Shown piece after piece: positions 1 through 9,139 of a stretch of DNA of 38,673 bases. The position numbers were made by a program, and so were the translations under genes. Below the pieces are notes generated by a model. The model made no database searches, was not told the DNA's origin, and was given only the letters and a program-made list of their open reading frames with translations. The DNA comes from Flavonifractor sp. An92. Its GTDB lineage: Bacteria; Bacillota; Clostridia; Oscillospirales; Oscillospiraceae. Numbering within the stretch: the first letter of the stretch is position 1; every line of letters starts with the position of its first letter. The stretch spans positions 1-38,673 of the forward strand of contig NZ_NFGZ01000028.1 in NCBI RefSeq assembly GCF_002159175.1. The letters run 5' to 3'.

Positions 1-171
1 GGTGATGGAGGGGGAGGGCTCCGCCGAGGAGGCGGCGGTGGGATCGGGCTGGTGGTCGGAGCGCAGGGCGCGGGTCAGGCTGGGCGCGATGAGCAGCCCG
101 GCGCAGACCACCAGACCGGCCAGCAGCAGGGGGACGGAGGGGCCGCGGCGACGGCGGCGGCGGTAAGACAT
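1..171 (-). CDS. Secreted or membrane-anchored protein, N-terminal part only
   Basis: The start codon is at 171 and the frame stays open to the window edge, so only the first 57 residues are seen. They begin MSYRRRRRRGPSVPLLLAGL: an arginine-rich n-region, then a hydrophobic stretch of about 18 residues, then a Ser/Pro/Ala/Asp-rich segment. This is the pattern of an uncleaved signal anchor or a signal peptide followed by a flexible linker, so the rest of the protein probably lies outside the membrane. A GAGG ribosome site lies about 8 nt before the start. Function cannot be judged from this part. Confidence 0.6.
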   Translation of the reverse strand, partial: MSYRRRRRRGPSVPLLLAGLVVCAGLLIAPSLTRALRSDHQPDPTAASSAEPSPSIT

Positions 172-198
172 GTTGAACGACCTCGTTTCCAAAGAAAA

Positions 199-891
199 TC
201 AGGGGGAGAGCAGATAGTGCAGAAGCTCCTCGTAGGAGGCCACCGTGTGGGTGGGGCGGATGCCGGAGGTGTTTTCACCTCCCTGGGGGTGATACCAGAT
301 CGTATCCAGACCGGCGTTGATTCCTCCCTGTATATCGGAATACAGATTGTCGCCGATGACGACCGCCCGGGAGGGATCGGTGATGTCCATGGCGGAGAGG
401 ACACGGCGGAAGAATTCGGCCTCCGGCTTCTGGGAGCCCACCTCCTCGGAGATGAACAGCCAGGGGATGACAGAGGCCAGCGCGGAGTGGGAAAAACGGC
501 CGCGCTGGGCAGAGGCCACGCCGTTGGTGACGATGGCCAGGGTACAGTGCGGGGCCAGGGCGCGGCAGAGCTCCTCCGCGCCGGGGAAGAGCTCGCTCCC
601 CTCGGCCAGGCGGTCCAGGTAGAAGCGGTTCAGGGCGCTGGGGTCGTCCTTCTTGCCCAAGACCCGGGCCAGGACGGCGAAGCGCTCCACCACCAGCTCC
701 TCCCGGCGGATCTCACCCAGGTCGCACCGGTGCCAGAGCAGGTGGTTGAGGGAGCGGTAGAAGCGCTCCACCTCCGGGCCCTCCGGGTAACCGTACGCGT
801 GCAGCGTGGTCCGCAGGGCCCGCAGCTCGGCGGCGTCGAAGTCGAAGAGGGTGTGATCGGCGTCAAACAGCAGATAATCATAGCGGGGCAT
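199..891 (-). CDS. HAD-family phosphatase, YjjG-type (noncanonical pyrimidine nucleotidase-like)
   Basis: A 230-aa haloacid-dehalogenase hydrolase. Motif I is FDADHTLFD with the nucleophile/acid pair at D10 and D12. Motif III is the lysine in SQKPEAEFF, and motif IV is IGDNLYSDIQGG. The helical cap lies between about residues 18 and 90. YjjG-type enzymes remove phosphate from nucleoside monophosphates, including noncanonical pyrimidines; the true substrate here is inferred only from the overall pattern. The start at 891 is chosen because AAAGGAG lies 6-7 nt upstream and the DxD motif then falls at its usual place; a longer in-frame reading would run through the preceding gene. It begins 5 nt after the ThrE-like small subunit stops, so the two are probably cotranscribed. 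Confidence 0.85.
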   Translation of the reverse strand: MPRYDYLLFDADHTLFDFDAAELRALRTTLHAYGYPEGPEVERFYRSLNHLLWHRCDLGEIRREELVVERFAVLARVLGKKDDPSALNRFYLDRLAEGSELFPGAEELCRALAPHCTLAIVTNGVASAQRGRFSHSALASVIPWLFISEEVGSQKPEAEFFRRVLSAMDITDPSRAVVIGDNLYSDIQGGINAGLDTIWYHPQGGENTSGIRPTHTVASYEELLHYLLSP

Positions 892-895
892 ACGA

Positions 896-1354
896 TCAGC
901 TCCTTTCCCGGGCGCGGCGGCGGCGGAACACCTGCCACATGCGCATAGCGGTGGATACCAGCAGGATGCCCAGCGCCAGGGCGCCCGAAAGTCCCAGGGT
1001 GTGCATCCCCCGGCTGAGGAAGCGGCTGGCATCGCCCTGGATGGCATACTGCATGGTGTAGTAGATACCGGCACCGGGGACCAGGGGAAAGACCGAGATG
1101 AGCAGGTAGGCGGTCACCGGGCGCTTGCGCACCCGGGCCATGATCTCCGAGTAGAGGGAGAGGGCCAGCGCGGCCACGAAATAGGCGGCCACGTCACTGT
1201 CCAGCACCGGCAGAGCCAGCAGATAGACCAGCCACCCCAGCGCGCCGCCCAGGGAGGCCAGGGGGACCTCCCGCCCGTGGACATTGAAGGGGACGGCGAA
1301 GGCCAGCCCGCCGATGAAGGCGTACAGGCAGGGGAGAAAATAGGTCCAGTCCAT
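896..1354 (-). CDS. ThrE-like exporter, small subunit (DUF3815 / YjjB type)
   Basis: A 152-aa integral membrane protein with about four to five hydrophobic segments and a short Arg-rich cytoplasmic tail (FRRRRARERS). It matches the C-terminal membrane half of the threonine/serine exporter ThrE, which many Firmicutes and enterobacteria encode as a separate YjjB-type gene. The ATG at 1354 is preferred over an in-frame GTG at 1363, because the GAGGGG ribosome site overlaps that GTG but sits 8-9 nt before the ATG. It lies 13 nt downstream of the large-subunit gene, so both subunits are made from one message. Related YjjP/YjjB pairs export small organic acids such as succinate; the substrate here is unknown. 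Confidence 0.82.
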   Translation of the reverse strand: MDWTYFLPCLYAFIGGLAFAVPFNVHGREVPLASLGGALGWLVYLLALPVLDSDVAAYFVAALALSLYSEIMARVRKRPVTAYLLISVFPLVPGAGIYYTMQYAIQGDASRFLSRGMHTLGLSGALALGILLVSTAMRMWQVFRRRRARERS

Positions 1355-1367
1355 GCGCGCCACCCCC

Positions 1368-2141
1368 TCAGAACGAGGCGGCCAGGCTCAGCACGAAGCC
1401 GGTGCCCAGCGCGATGGCGGTGGCGATGAGGAGGGCCTGCACCACCAGGTTGGTGCCGGAGATCAGATCGCCCGACATGATGTTGCGGATGGCGTTGGTG
1501 AAGATGAGGCCGGGCACCAGGAGCATCAGCGCGCCGATGATGATGAAATCCACGCTCTCGCCCAGGCCCAGGGCCACCAGCAGCAGCGCGCACAGGGCGG
1601 ACACCGCGCCGCCGGCAATGGTGCGGATGAACTGGTTGGTGAGCAGCCAATCCATCCACCGACCGCACAGGCCGATGGCCACACCGCACAGCCCGGCGCA
1701 CAAGCCGTCCCGCAGGCTGCCGCCGAAGAACATGGCATAGGCCCCCGCGCCCACGAAACAGGCCAGCAGGCGCATGGAAGCGGAATAGGTCCGGCGGTTT
1801 CTCCGGATGTCCTCCATCCGCTGCCGCAGCTCCGGCAGCGGGGGCGGGTCCTGGCAGACCTGGCGGCACAACTCGTTGTAGGCCACCAGCAGATCCAGGT
1901 CGGTGTCGTGAGGCGGGATACGCCGGATGCGGGTGGAGGTCTGGCCGGACGGGTCGCAGAGACTGACGTTGATGCAGTTGGGGATGGCAAAGACCTCGCC
2001 GCTGTCCACGCCGTAGGCCTGGATCACCCGCTGCACCGACTCCTCCACCCGGTAGATCTCCGCGCCGGTGACCATCATCCGATAGCCCAGCTCCGAGCTC
2101 AGGTCCAGAAGCAGATCGTAGGATTCCTGCAAGTCAAGCAC
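1368..2141 (-). CDS. ThrE-like exporter, large subunit (DUF1212 / YjjP type)
   Basis: A 257-aa protein that begins with a soluble part of about 110 residues (GYRMMVTGAEIYRVEESV, then AIPNCINVSL), typical of the DUF1212 half of ThrE. About four to five transmembrane segments follow, with LLVPGLIFTNAIRNIMSGDL in the membrane domain. With the adjacent DUF3815 protein it forms the two-subunit form of ThrE. The start is a GTG at 2141, with AAAGG a few bases upstream. It is the first gene of a likely three-gene unit (large subunit, small subunit, HAD phosphatase). Confidence 0.83.
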   Translation of the reverse strand: MLDLQESYDLLLDLSSELGYRMMVTGAEIYRVEESVQRVIQAYGVDSGEVFAIPNCINVSLCDPSGQTSTRIRRIPPHDTDLDLLVAYNELCRQVCQDPPPLPELRQRMEDIRRNRRTYSASMRLLACFVGAGAYAMFFGGSLRDGLCAGLCGVAIGLCGRWMDWLLTNQFIRTIAGGAVSALCALLLVALGLGESVDFIIIGALMLLVPGLIFTNAIRNIMSGDLISGTNLVVQALLIATAIALGTGFVLSLAASF

Positions 2142-2177
2142 ACCTGCCTTTCCGCACAGTCGAAAATGTGGGGGGCG

Positions 2178-2277
2178 GGAGGGCGCACGCCCTCCGGTCA
2201 GCTTAGCTTACCTCTTTTTGACGCGCGGGGCAAGGAAAAAGTTGTCCCCCCAGGTCAAATTCCATCAAACTTTTTCC
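2178..2277. repeat. Two inverted repeats in the spacer before the ThrE-like genes
   Basis: A perfect 8-bp hairpin (GGAGGGCG, CA loop, CGCCCTCC) occupies 2178-2195. A second inverted repeat pairs GGAAAAAGTT at 2234-2243 with AACTTTTTCC at 2268-2277 and overlaps the last codons and stop of the DUF3783 gene. On the minus strand the second one has a T-rich right arm, so it could end transcription from the DUF3783 gene. The gene-free part, 2142-2264, holds nothing else that can be recognised. Confidence 0.45.
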
Positions 2278-2669
2278 GACGGCGCAGAGCCACCCTCTAC
2301 CGCTGCGCGCTCGGCCTTCAGCTCCTCATAGAGCTGGTAAAAATCCCAGGACACATTGCCCGGGGTGACGATGGCCTTGTACACCGCGCGGGGCACCCCG
2401 GCGCGGAGCAGGGCGGAGAGCACCCGGTCCAGCTGGGGCCCGCCGATCCCGGAAAAGACCATCAGGCTCTCGCCGATGGGCTCCCGGGGGGTAGGGGCCT
2501 CCTCCGGCACCGGGAGCACGCCGGTGAAGGAGCCCAGGGGCCGGCCCAGCTCCTCCGGGGCCACGGCGCGGATGCGTAGGCCCTGGGTGGCAAAGACGGC
2601 TTTGGCTTTTTTCCCCTCCTGGGGGGAGGCGGCATTGTAATAGAGGACCATTCCGCGGACTGCGGGCAT
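2265..2669 (-). CDS. DUF3783 domain protein
   Basis: A 134-aa soluble protein with no membrane segment. The middle and end carry the pattern of the DUF3783 family: VFSGIGGPQLDRVLSALL, then a block on acceptance of substrate-like AIVTPGNVSWDFYQLYEEL. The N-terminus begins with a short beta strand (MVLYYN). The function of the family is unknown. GGAGGGATCTCT before the ATG at 2669 supports the start. It follows the CmpB-type gene by 18 nt and is probably cotranscribed with it. Confidence 0.7.
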   Translation of the reverse strand: MPAVRGMVLYYNAASPQEGKKAKAVFATQGLRIRAVAPEELGRPLGSFTGVLPVPEEAPTPREPIGESLMVFSGIGGPQLDRVLSALLRAGVPRAVYKAIVTPGNVSWDFYQLYEELKAERAAVEGGSAPSEKV

Positions 2670-2687
2670 AGAGATCCCTCCTTTGGA

Positions 2688-4010
2688 TCAGTTGACTTGT
2701 TTGGCGTTGGGGTAAATGCGCTCCATCCGGTCGTCGGGGAAACGCTCATCCAGGAACTGGGACACGATGGTGGTGGGGCCGGGGTCGGCCTGGTGGCGCT
2801 GGGTGTAGCGGGCCAGCGCCAGGGAGGACATGGCCATGTTGACCAGCATGAAGGCCAGCAGCACCCAGGTACCTAGTTTGCCCCAGCGGATGGGGATGCG
2901 CTCAATGAGGCGGGAGAGCAGGGGATAAATTCCCTTCAGCCAGGCCACCGCCGCGATGCCCCAGAAGAAGCAGAACAGCAGGTTGATGCGTCCGCCCAGG
3001 TTGAAGGGGATGTGGCTGTAATCCCAGAAAATGGTGCCGAACACCAGCTCGGTAAAGACGCTGCACACATACTCGTACACGCCGCCCAGCACCGTGCCGG
3101 CCAGGAAGATGTAGCGGTCGTTCTTATCCTTATATTTATAGAGGACTGCGGTGAGCAGCACCGCGCCCAGGCCCCACACCACGCTGAAGGGCCCCCAGAC
3201 CAGACTGCTGCGGCTCATCCACACCCCGGCGGTGAGGCGGCAGAAGATGGTCTCGATGATGTCGCCCAGAAAGGCGGCGATGACGAAGAGCCACACCAGC
3301 TTGTGGAAGCAGCAGCCCTGGGCGAACACCACCGGGGCGGCCTTGGTCTGCCGGGACTGGTCCAGGAGCTTTTCCGGCTCCAGGTTGGGGTAGGCCTTCA
3401 TCATACGGCGCTGGACCCGGCCGGTGATGGCATTGCCGAACTGGGTGGAGAGGTTGCGGAAATCCTCCTGCAGGGCGGCCAGGCGGCGCAGGCGGAAGCG
3501 CAACTGGAGGACAGCGGTGAGGGAGAGGGCCAGGTCGATGCCCAGCAGGAGGAGCACCACCAGCAAAGCCGTCCGGGCCACATGGACCGGCAGCAGGGCC
3601 AGCAGGGAGCGGATGAGCGGGTTGGTCACCCGGATGCACACCACCGCCAGCAGGCCCCAGGCGATCAGGTGGGGCAGGGTGATGTAGCCCTCGAACTGGA
3701 AGCGGTAGCGGGTGTAGTCCCACCACTTGCGGTGGAAGATGCGCTCCAGCAGGAAGCCGGTGAAGAAGGCCAGGAAGGCGGAGAGCACCGCGCCGGCCAG
3801 GAACAGGAAGAAGGGGCGGTCAGCCAGCTCCGGCAGGAAGATGGAGAACACCACCGCCGCCACGCCGTAGATGGGGCAGAAGGGGAGGTTCAGAAAGCCG
3901 GTGTTGACGAAGGCGTGCTTGCGCAGGGCGGCCACCACCACGCCGGCGCACCAGCCCGCGAAGGAGTAGAGCAGGAAAAACCAGAGCAGCTCATAGAGCG
4001 TATTGTACAT
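2688..4010 (-). CDS. CmpB-type polytopic membrane protein (ABC_trans_CmpB family)
   Basis: A 440-aa membrane protein built of two similar halves. Each half has the family signature: first about residues 1-140 (FLLYSFAGWCAG, LPFCPIYGVAAV), then about residues 230-370 (SLVWGPFSVVWGLGAV, GGVYEYVCSVFTEL). The middle part (residues about 165-215) is a charged amphipathic stretch. The family was named as a putative ABC-transporter type IV permease, but no ATPase gene is nearby and its substrate is unknown. The start at 4010 has AAAGGA 6 nt upstream; an in-frame extension upstream would overlap TrmO and lacks a ribosome site. The gap to TrmO is 19 nt. Confidence 0.75.
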   Translation of the reverse strand: MYNTLYELLWFFLLYSFAGWCAGVVVAALRKHAFVNTGFLNLPFCPIYGVAAVVFSIFLPELADRPFFLFLAGAVLSAFLAFFTGFLLERIFHRKWWDYTRYRFQFEGYITLPHLIAWGLLAVVCIRVTNPLIRSLLALLPVHVARTALLVVLLLLGIDLALSLTAVLQLRFRLRRLAALQEDFRNLSTQFGNAITGRVQRRMMKAYPNLEPEKLLDQSRQTKAAPVVFAQGCCFHKLVWLFVIAAFLGDIIETIFCRLTAGVWMSRSSLVWGPFSVVWGLGAVLLTAVLYKYKDKNDRYIFLAGTVLGGVYEYVCSVFTELVFGTIFWDYSHIPFNLGGRINLLFCFFWGIAAVAWLKGIYPLLSRLIERIPIRWGKLGTWVLLAFMLVNMAMSSLALARYTQRHQADPGPTTIVSQFLDERFPDDRMERIYPNAKQVN

Positions 4011-4029
4011 GATGCATCCTTTCTGCCGG

Positions 4030-4737
4030 TCAGCGTTCCGGCCGGTGGTTGGCGGGGCGGACCTCACACACGGTCAGCACGCCCTCCGCCACGGTGAAGC
4101 GCACATCCAGCCCCCCGAAGGGCAGGCCGTACACCCGCTCCGGGTCCTTCTGATAGGAGGGGCGGGGGTCGTGGGAGAGCACCCCCACCAGGGCCTCCAG
4201 CTCCTCCGGCGGCACCAGGGCCTGCCAGCGGGGCGGGAAATCCACCTCCAGCAGCCGCTCATCCAGCCCGGTGGTGAATCCGCCGGTGGCGTTCGGGTGG
4301 CTGTCGGCGTAAGAAATGTAGGGCTTGATGTCGTAGATGGGGGTGCCGTCCATCAGGTCGGCCCCCGCCACGTGGAGGATGGGCCCCTGGGGCGTGTGGA
4401 GCTCCACCCGCTCCAGACGCACCGACGAGAGGCCGATGGGGTTGGGCCGGAAGGGCGAGCGGGTGGCAAAGACCCCCATGCGAGTGTTGCCGCCCAGCCG
4501 GGGCGGGCGCACCGTGGGGGACCAGTTCTCCCGCACGGCGCCGGAGAACTGCCAGATGAGCCAGATGTGGGAGTACTCCTCCAGCCCCCGCAGGGCGTCG
4601 GGGTTGCGGTACTCCGGCTCGAAGATCACCTGGGCTTTCAGCGCGTCCACCAGGCCGCTCTGCCGGGGGACGCCGAATTTGGTGGGAAAGGCGGTGTGAA
4701 TGCGGGCCACCACCCGCAGGTTATGCGTCTCACTCAT
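4030..4737 (-). CDS. trmO: tRNA (N6-threonylcarbamoyladenosine(37)-N6)-methyltransferase TrmO
   Basis: A 235-aa member of the TsaA/YaeB family, which methylates t6A at position 37 of tRNA(Thr) using S-adenosylmethionine. Diagnostic parts are FPTKFGVPRQSGLV near residue 18, EEYSHIWLIWQF, the block GVFATRSPFRPNPIGLS, and DGTPIYDIKPY. The length fits the single-domain enzyme plus the usual C-terminal extension. GAGG lies 7 nt before the ATG at 4737. It heads the leftward run of genes, and an extended -10 (TGCTATACT on the minus strand, its TATACT at 4778-4783) lies about 40 nt upstream. Confidence 0.92.
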   Translation of the reverse strand: MSETHNLRVVARIHTAFPTKFGVPRQSGLVDALKAQVIFEPEYRNPDALRGLEEYSHIWLIWQFSGAVRENWSPTVRPPRLGGNTRMGVFATRSPFRPNPIGLSSVRLERVELHTPQGPILHVAGADLMDGTPIYDIKPYISYADSHPNATGGFTTGLDERLLEVDFPPRWQALVPPEELEALVGVLSHDPRPSYQKDPERVYGLPFGGLDVRFTVAEGVLTVCEVRPANHRPER

Positions 4738-4830
4738 AATTGAACCTCGTTTGTGGAAAAATGGGGATTCCGGCAACAGTATAGCATAACCAAGCCCAAG
4801 GCGAAAGGGGCGGCGGGCCGAGGATGACGG

Positions 4831-4859
4831 TTGCGCCGGGGGGAAATCTGTGATAGTAT
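4831..4859 (+). promoter_or_regulatory. Likely sigma-A promoter for the SprT-like gene
   Basis: TTGCGC at 4831-4836 and TAGTAT at 4854-4859 are separated by 17 bp. The -10 lies 36 nt before the start of the SprT-like gene. The match is moderate. Confidence 0.45.
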
Positions 4860-4895
4860 ACAATTTAATTGCGCTTTGGCGGAAGGAGGGAGCGG

Positions 4896-5378
4896 ATGAA
4901 CGATTTTGATGCGCTTTTGGCCCGGGTCCGGGCCCAGGCGGAGGCCCTGTCCATCCCCGTCTCCCCCCGTCTCTCCCCCCATGTGGTGGTGAACCGCCGG
5001 GCGGTGACCCGCTTCGGCTGCTGCGTGTGCCGGGACGGGCAGTACCACATCGAGCTCACCCAGCGCCTGCTGGAGGCCCCCGAGCGGGCCTGCCTCCAGA
5101 CCCTGGCCCACGAGGTGCTCCACACCTGCCCGGGCTGCCGCAACCACGGCGTCCGATGGAAGGGGTACGCTCAGCGGATGAACGAGGCCTACGGCTACGA
5201 CATCCGGCGCACCGGCACCTGCGAGGAGCTGGAGATCCCCGATGTGCGCCCGGTGCGCCACCTGCTGGTGTGCCAGAGCTGTGGGAAGGAGTTCCCACGG
5301 GCGGTGGCCTCCGCCCTGGTGCGCCACCCGGAGCGCTACCGCTGCCGCTGCGGCGGCACACTGCGGCGGATGTATTAA
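4896..5378 (+). CDS. SprT-like zinc metalloprotein
   Basis: A 160-aa protein with the HExxH zinc-protease motif HEVLH at residues 72-76, followed by a further histidine in CRNHG. It has a C-terminal zinc ribbon: C126 and C129 (CQSCG), then C150 and C152 (CRCGG). SprT-like domains are found in DNA-protein crosslink proteases such as SPRTN and in bacterial proteins of unknown role; the zinc-binding is well supported but the substrate is not. GGAGGG lies 6 nt before the ATG at 4896. It stands alone, between a leftward run and a leftward gene. Confidence 0.8.
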   Translation: MNDFDALLARVRAQAEALSIPVSPRLSPHVVVNRRAVTRFGCCVCRDGQYHIELTQRLLEAPERACLQTLAHEVLHTCPGCRNHGVRWKGYAQRMNEAYGYDIRRTGTCEELEIPDVRPVRHLLVCQSCGKEFPRAVASALVRHPERYRCRCGGTLRRMY

Positions 5379-5400
5379 AAAAGCGCCGCTTACGCGGCGC
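5377..5400 (-). terminator. Rho-independent terminator of the ArAE-type gene
   Basis: GCGCCGC (5383-5389) and GCGGCGC (5394-5400) form a 7-bp stem with a TTAC loop. On the minus strand it is followed by six T (5377-5382). It overlaps the SprT stop codon region and may also slow transcription from the plus strand. Confidence 0.8.
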
Positions 5401-5406
5401 AAGGGG

Positions 5407-5952
5407 TCAGCGCTTGAGGCGGGCGAGCTGCTCATAGAGCCAGGAACGCCACACCACCAGCCGCTCCCGGGGGAAGAGGTGGTTGATGAGCAGGCTCATG
5501 GCCACGCCGATGGCGGTGTCAAACATGCGGTTGAGGGCGTAGGGCACATAGCTGTCCACCGGCGTGTTGAAGAGCACGATGCACAGCACCACGCCGCCCG
5601 GCTGCACCGCCCCCACCCAGAACTTCTGGCTGAGCAGAATGAGGATCACGATGCCCACGAACAGCAGCGGCACCAGCGCCAGGCGGGTGTTCCCGTCGGG
5701 GTAGAAGAGCAGGTACACCCAGAAGAGGGCGATGCCCAGGAAGCCGCCGATGATGGTGCCGAAGAGGCGGTTGCCGCCGTGGAGCTTGGAGTGCTCGATG
5801 TCGGTGCCCATGCCGAACACCGCGCCGATGCAGGCGAAGGTGGGATTGCGGTCGATAAAGTAGTAAAAAAAGGCACAGAGCGAGGCGGAGAGGGCTGTTT
5901 TCAGGTTGCGCAGCCCGATATGGGGCAGACGCAGGGGCTTGCGGCCGTCCAT
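5407..5952 (-). CDS. ArAE/FUSC-type membrane protein
   Basis: A 181-aa membrane protein of the aromatic acid exporter / FUSC family (YgaE/UPF0421-type). It starts with RLPHIGLRNLKTALSASLCA and has about four transmembrane segments up to residue 165, among them FACIGAVFGMG and LFGTIIGGFLGIALFW. The short length means it has the membrane half only, with no C-terminal soluble domain. The role in aromatic acid export is inferred from the family name alone. AGGAGG lies 7 nt before the ATG at 5952. Confidence 0.75.
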   Translation of the reverse strand: MDGRKPLRLPHIGLRNLKTALSASLCAFFYYFIDRNPTFACIGAVFGMGTDIEHSKLHGGNRLFGTIIGGFLGIALFWVYLLFYPDGNTRLALVPLLFVGIVILILLSQKFWVGAVQPGGVVLCIVLFNTPVDSYVPYALNRMFDTAIGVAMSLLINHLFPRERLVVWRSWLYEQLARLKR

Positions 5953-6016
5953 GGGGATTCCTCCTGTCACAGGTCTGCCGGGGCGGGGGGAACCGGCTTG
6001 CTTCAAATTTATTTTT

Positions 6017-6028
6017 AGTATACCATAC
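6017..6028. promoter_or_regulatory. Small palindrome in the spacer between ArAE-type gene and thyA
   Basis: AGTATACCATACT-like symmetry gives a TATACT -10 candidate on the minus strand and a TATACC or ATACTA candidate on the plus strand. The -35 regions are weak on both sides, so the exact promoters are unsure. The region from 5953 to 6081 is AT-rich and is the only place from which both divergent genes can start. Confidence 0.3.
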
Positions 6029-6081
6029 TATTTGTTAGGAAGAAAGAGAAATTTGAAAAATCAGGGAGGATTTGCTACATC

Positions 6082-6912
6082 ATGAGCTACGCCGATACGC
6101 TGTTTTTGCAGACCTGCCGGGAGATCCTGGAGCAGGGGACCTGGGACACCGACCGGGAGGTGCGCCCCCGCTGGGAGGACGGGACCCCGGCCCACACCAT
6201 CAAGCGCTTCGGCGTGGTCCACCGCTACGACCTGCGGAAGGAGTTCCCTATCCTGACGGTGCGCCGCCAGTACCTGAAGAGCGCCGTGGACGAGCTCCTG
6301 TGGATCTGGCAGAAGAAGTCCAACCGCATCCAGGACCTGAATTCCCACATCTGGGACTCCTGGGCGGATGAGAACGGCACCATCGGCAAGGCCTACGGCT
6401 ACCAGCTGGGGGTGAAGCACCGCTACCCCGAGGGGGAGTTTGACCAGGTGGACCGGGTGCTCTACGACCTGAAGCACAACCCCACCTCCCGGCGCATCCT
6501 CACCAGCCTCTACAACCACCACGACCTGAGCGAGATGGCCCTCTATCCCTGCGCCTGGTCGGTGACCTTCAACGTCACCGGCAACACCCTCAACGCCATC
6601 CTCAACCAGCGCAGTCAGGACATGCTCACCGCCAACGGCTGGAACGTGATGCAGTACGCGGTGCTGGTCCACATGCTGGCCCAGGTGTCGGGGCTGGAGG
6701 CGGGAGAGCTGGTCCACGTCATCGCCGACGCCCACATTTACGACCGGCACGTGCCCATCGTGGAAAAGCTCCTGGAGCGGGAGCCCTACCCCGCGCCGCA
6801 GTTCCGGCTGGACAAGAACGTGACCGATTTCTATGCCTTTACCCCCCAGAGCGTCTCGCTGGAGGGTTATCAGGCCCATCCGCTGGAGGACAAGATCCCG
6901 GTGGCCATTTGA
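6082..6912 (+). CDS. thyA: Thymidylate synthase ThyA
   Basis: A 276-aa enzyme that methylates dUMP to dTMP using methylene-tetrahydrofolate. The catalytic cysteine is C157 in MALYPCAWS. Other conserved parts are KRFGVVHRYDLRKEFP near the N-terminus, the phosphate-binding pair RR in TSRRIL, NQRSQDM, and HIYDRHV. The length fits the short ThyA form. GGGAGG lies 12 nt before the start, a rather long spacing. The DHFR gene that regenerates its folate cofactor lies 2.2 kb downstream, but with GAPDH on the other strand between them. Confidence 0.96.
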   Translation: MSYADTLFLQTCREILEQGTWDTDREVRPRWEDGTPAHTIKRFGVVHRYDLRKEFPILTVRRQYLKSAVDELLWIWQKKSNRIQDLNSHIWDSWADENGTIGKAYGYQLGVKHRYPEGEFDQVDRVLYDLKHNPTSRRILTSLYNHHDLSEMALYPCAWSVTFNVTGNTLNAILNQRSQDMLTANGWNVMQYAVLVHMLAQVSGLEAGELVHVIADAHIYDRHVPIVEKLLEREPYPAPQFRLDKNVTDFYAFTPQSVSLEGYQAHPLEDKIPVAI

Positions 6913-6920
6913 AAGACGCA

Positions 6921-6955
6921 AAAAAATCCCCCTGCCGTGCGGCAGGGGGATTTTT
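6921..6955. terminator. Bidirectional terminator between thyA and gap
   Basis: AAAAAATCCCCCTGCC, a GTGC loop and GGCAGGGGGATTTTT form a long perfect stem with A and T runs on the two sides. It can end transcription of thyA on the plus strand and of gap on the minus strand. Confidence 0.92.
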
Positions 6956-6982
6956 GTTTCAAGTCGGATCCGCGAAGGAATC

Positions 6983-8059
<1,077 letters not shown>

Positions 8060-8170
8060 TTAATGCGAAAAGAAAAGAGGTCAATTGCAAAAAAATAGCC
8101 CTAGCCCCCCAAAAGGTGGTGACGCATCCAACAAAAAGAGACAAAATCCACCACTAGCTGACTTTTAACC

Positions 8171-8199
8171 TTGTCCGGCTCAGCAGTATTTGGTATACT
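8171..8199 (+). promoter_or_regulatory. Sigma-A promoter for the histidine-kinase-like gene
   Basis: TTGTCC (8171-8176) and TATACT (8194-8199) are separated by exactly 17 bp. The untranslated leader would be about 80 nt. Confidence 0.7.
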
Positions 8200-8287
8200 G
8201 GCAGGGTGAAAGACCCGCTTGGGTCCTGCATATGCTAACAACGGCTGTCTTACGGGTTGTTTGAAGGGAATAGTGGGAGGATTTGCC

Positions 8288-9067
8288 TTGGATATGGACC
8301 AGAAAGAGCGGGAGGCTCAGGTGGTGGAACAGCTGCGGGAGCAGGTGGGAAACCTGATGGCCGCCGCGCAGCTCCTCACCCCCGCCATTCGGGAGCAGGA
8401 GGAGCGAAAATATGACCAATACCTGGCGATTTTGAACCAGGGATTATACCGCCTGCTCCGTCTGACGGAGCATATGGACCTGCTGCGGCAGGAGGAGCTG
8501 CCCTGCCGGATGGAGCGGGTGGAGGCCGCGGAGCTGTGCCGGTCACTGTGCCGGGAGGTGGGGGGCCTCGCCGGGAGCATGGGCGTCACCTTCCGATGGG
8601 AGTGCGCGGGGGAAGAGGCCATGGTGCAGGCCGACCCCGCTATGCTCCGCCGGCTCATTCTGCTGCTGGTGGACGGGGCGCTGCGCCGGACCGGCCGGGG
8701 CGGACACACCGGCCTGCGGGCCTGGACGGAGGGGGAGCGCTTCCGCATCACCGTGTGGGACGACGGCGAGGAACAGGAAAACGCCGCGCCCACCGGTCCG
8801 CTGGAGGAGCAGCTGACCCAGCGGTATGGGCTGGAGGCGGAGCTGACCCGGGCCATCGCCCAGGCTCTCGGGGCCACGCTGGTCTTTGAGCGGAGCGAGG
8901 AGCGGGGCCGGCGGGCCGTGCTGTCGCTGCCCCTGGACCACAGCGGACCGGGGGAGCTGCGCACCCCCCGGATGGGCTACAACCCCACCGGCGGCTTCCA
9001 GCCGGTGCTGGTGGAGCTGTCGGAGCGGCTGCCCTACCAGGCCTATCTATGGGATGAACTGGAATAA
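8288..9067 (+). CDS. Degenerate sensor-histidine-kinase-like protein
   Basis: A 259-aa soluble protein, taken to start with TTG at 8288 because GGGAGG lies 7 nt upstream; the in-frame ATG at 8294 is the alternative. Residues about 10-70 look like a dimerisation helix pair (GNLMAAAQLLTPAI, then LYRLLRLTEHMDLL), but the position of the phosphoacceptor histidine is not histidine. Residues about 95-215 follow the pattern of a GHKL ATPase domain, with LRRLILLLVDGAL in place of the N-box and WDDGEEQ in place of the DxGxG box. So the N-box asparagine and the G1 glycines are missing. The final 40 residues are unique. It may be a pseudokinase or signalling scaffold; the family assignment is inferred from pattern only. 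Confidence 0.6.
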   Translation: MDMDQKEREAQVVEQLREQVGNLMAAAQLLTPAIREQEERKYDQYLAILNQGLYRLLRLTEHMDLLRQEELPCRMERVEAAELCRSLCREVGGLAGSMGVTFRWECAGEEAMVQADPAMLRRLILLLVDGALRRTGRGGHTGLRAWTEGERFRITVWDDGEEQENAAPTGPLEEQLTQRYGLEAELTRAIAQALGATLVFERSEERGRRAVLSLPLDHSGPGELRTPRMGYNPTGGFQPVLVELSERLPYQAYLWDELE

Positions 9068-9075
9068 CACCGACC

Positions 9076-9102
9076 GGGGAGGCCGCGCCGCGCGGCCTCC
9101 CC
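9076..9102 (+). terminator. Perfect 12-bp hairpin after the kinase-like gene
   Basis: GGGGAGGCCGCG (9076-9087), loop CCG, CGCGGCCTCCCC (9091-9102). There is no T run after it, so it may be a weak terminator or an mRNA-stability hairpin between the kinase-like gene and folA. Confidence 0.5.
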
Positions 9103-9139
9103 GTATGTCCGCCTGGGGCGGAGAAAGGGAGGAATACCA

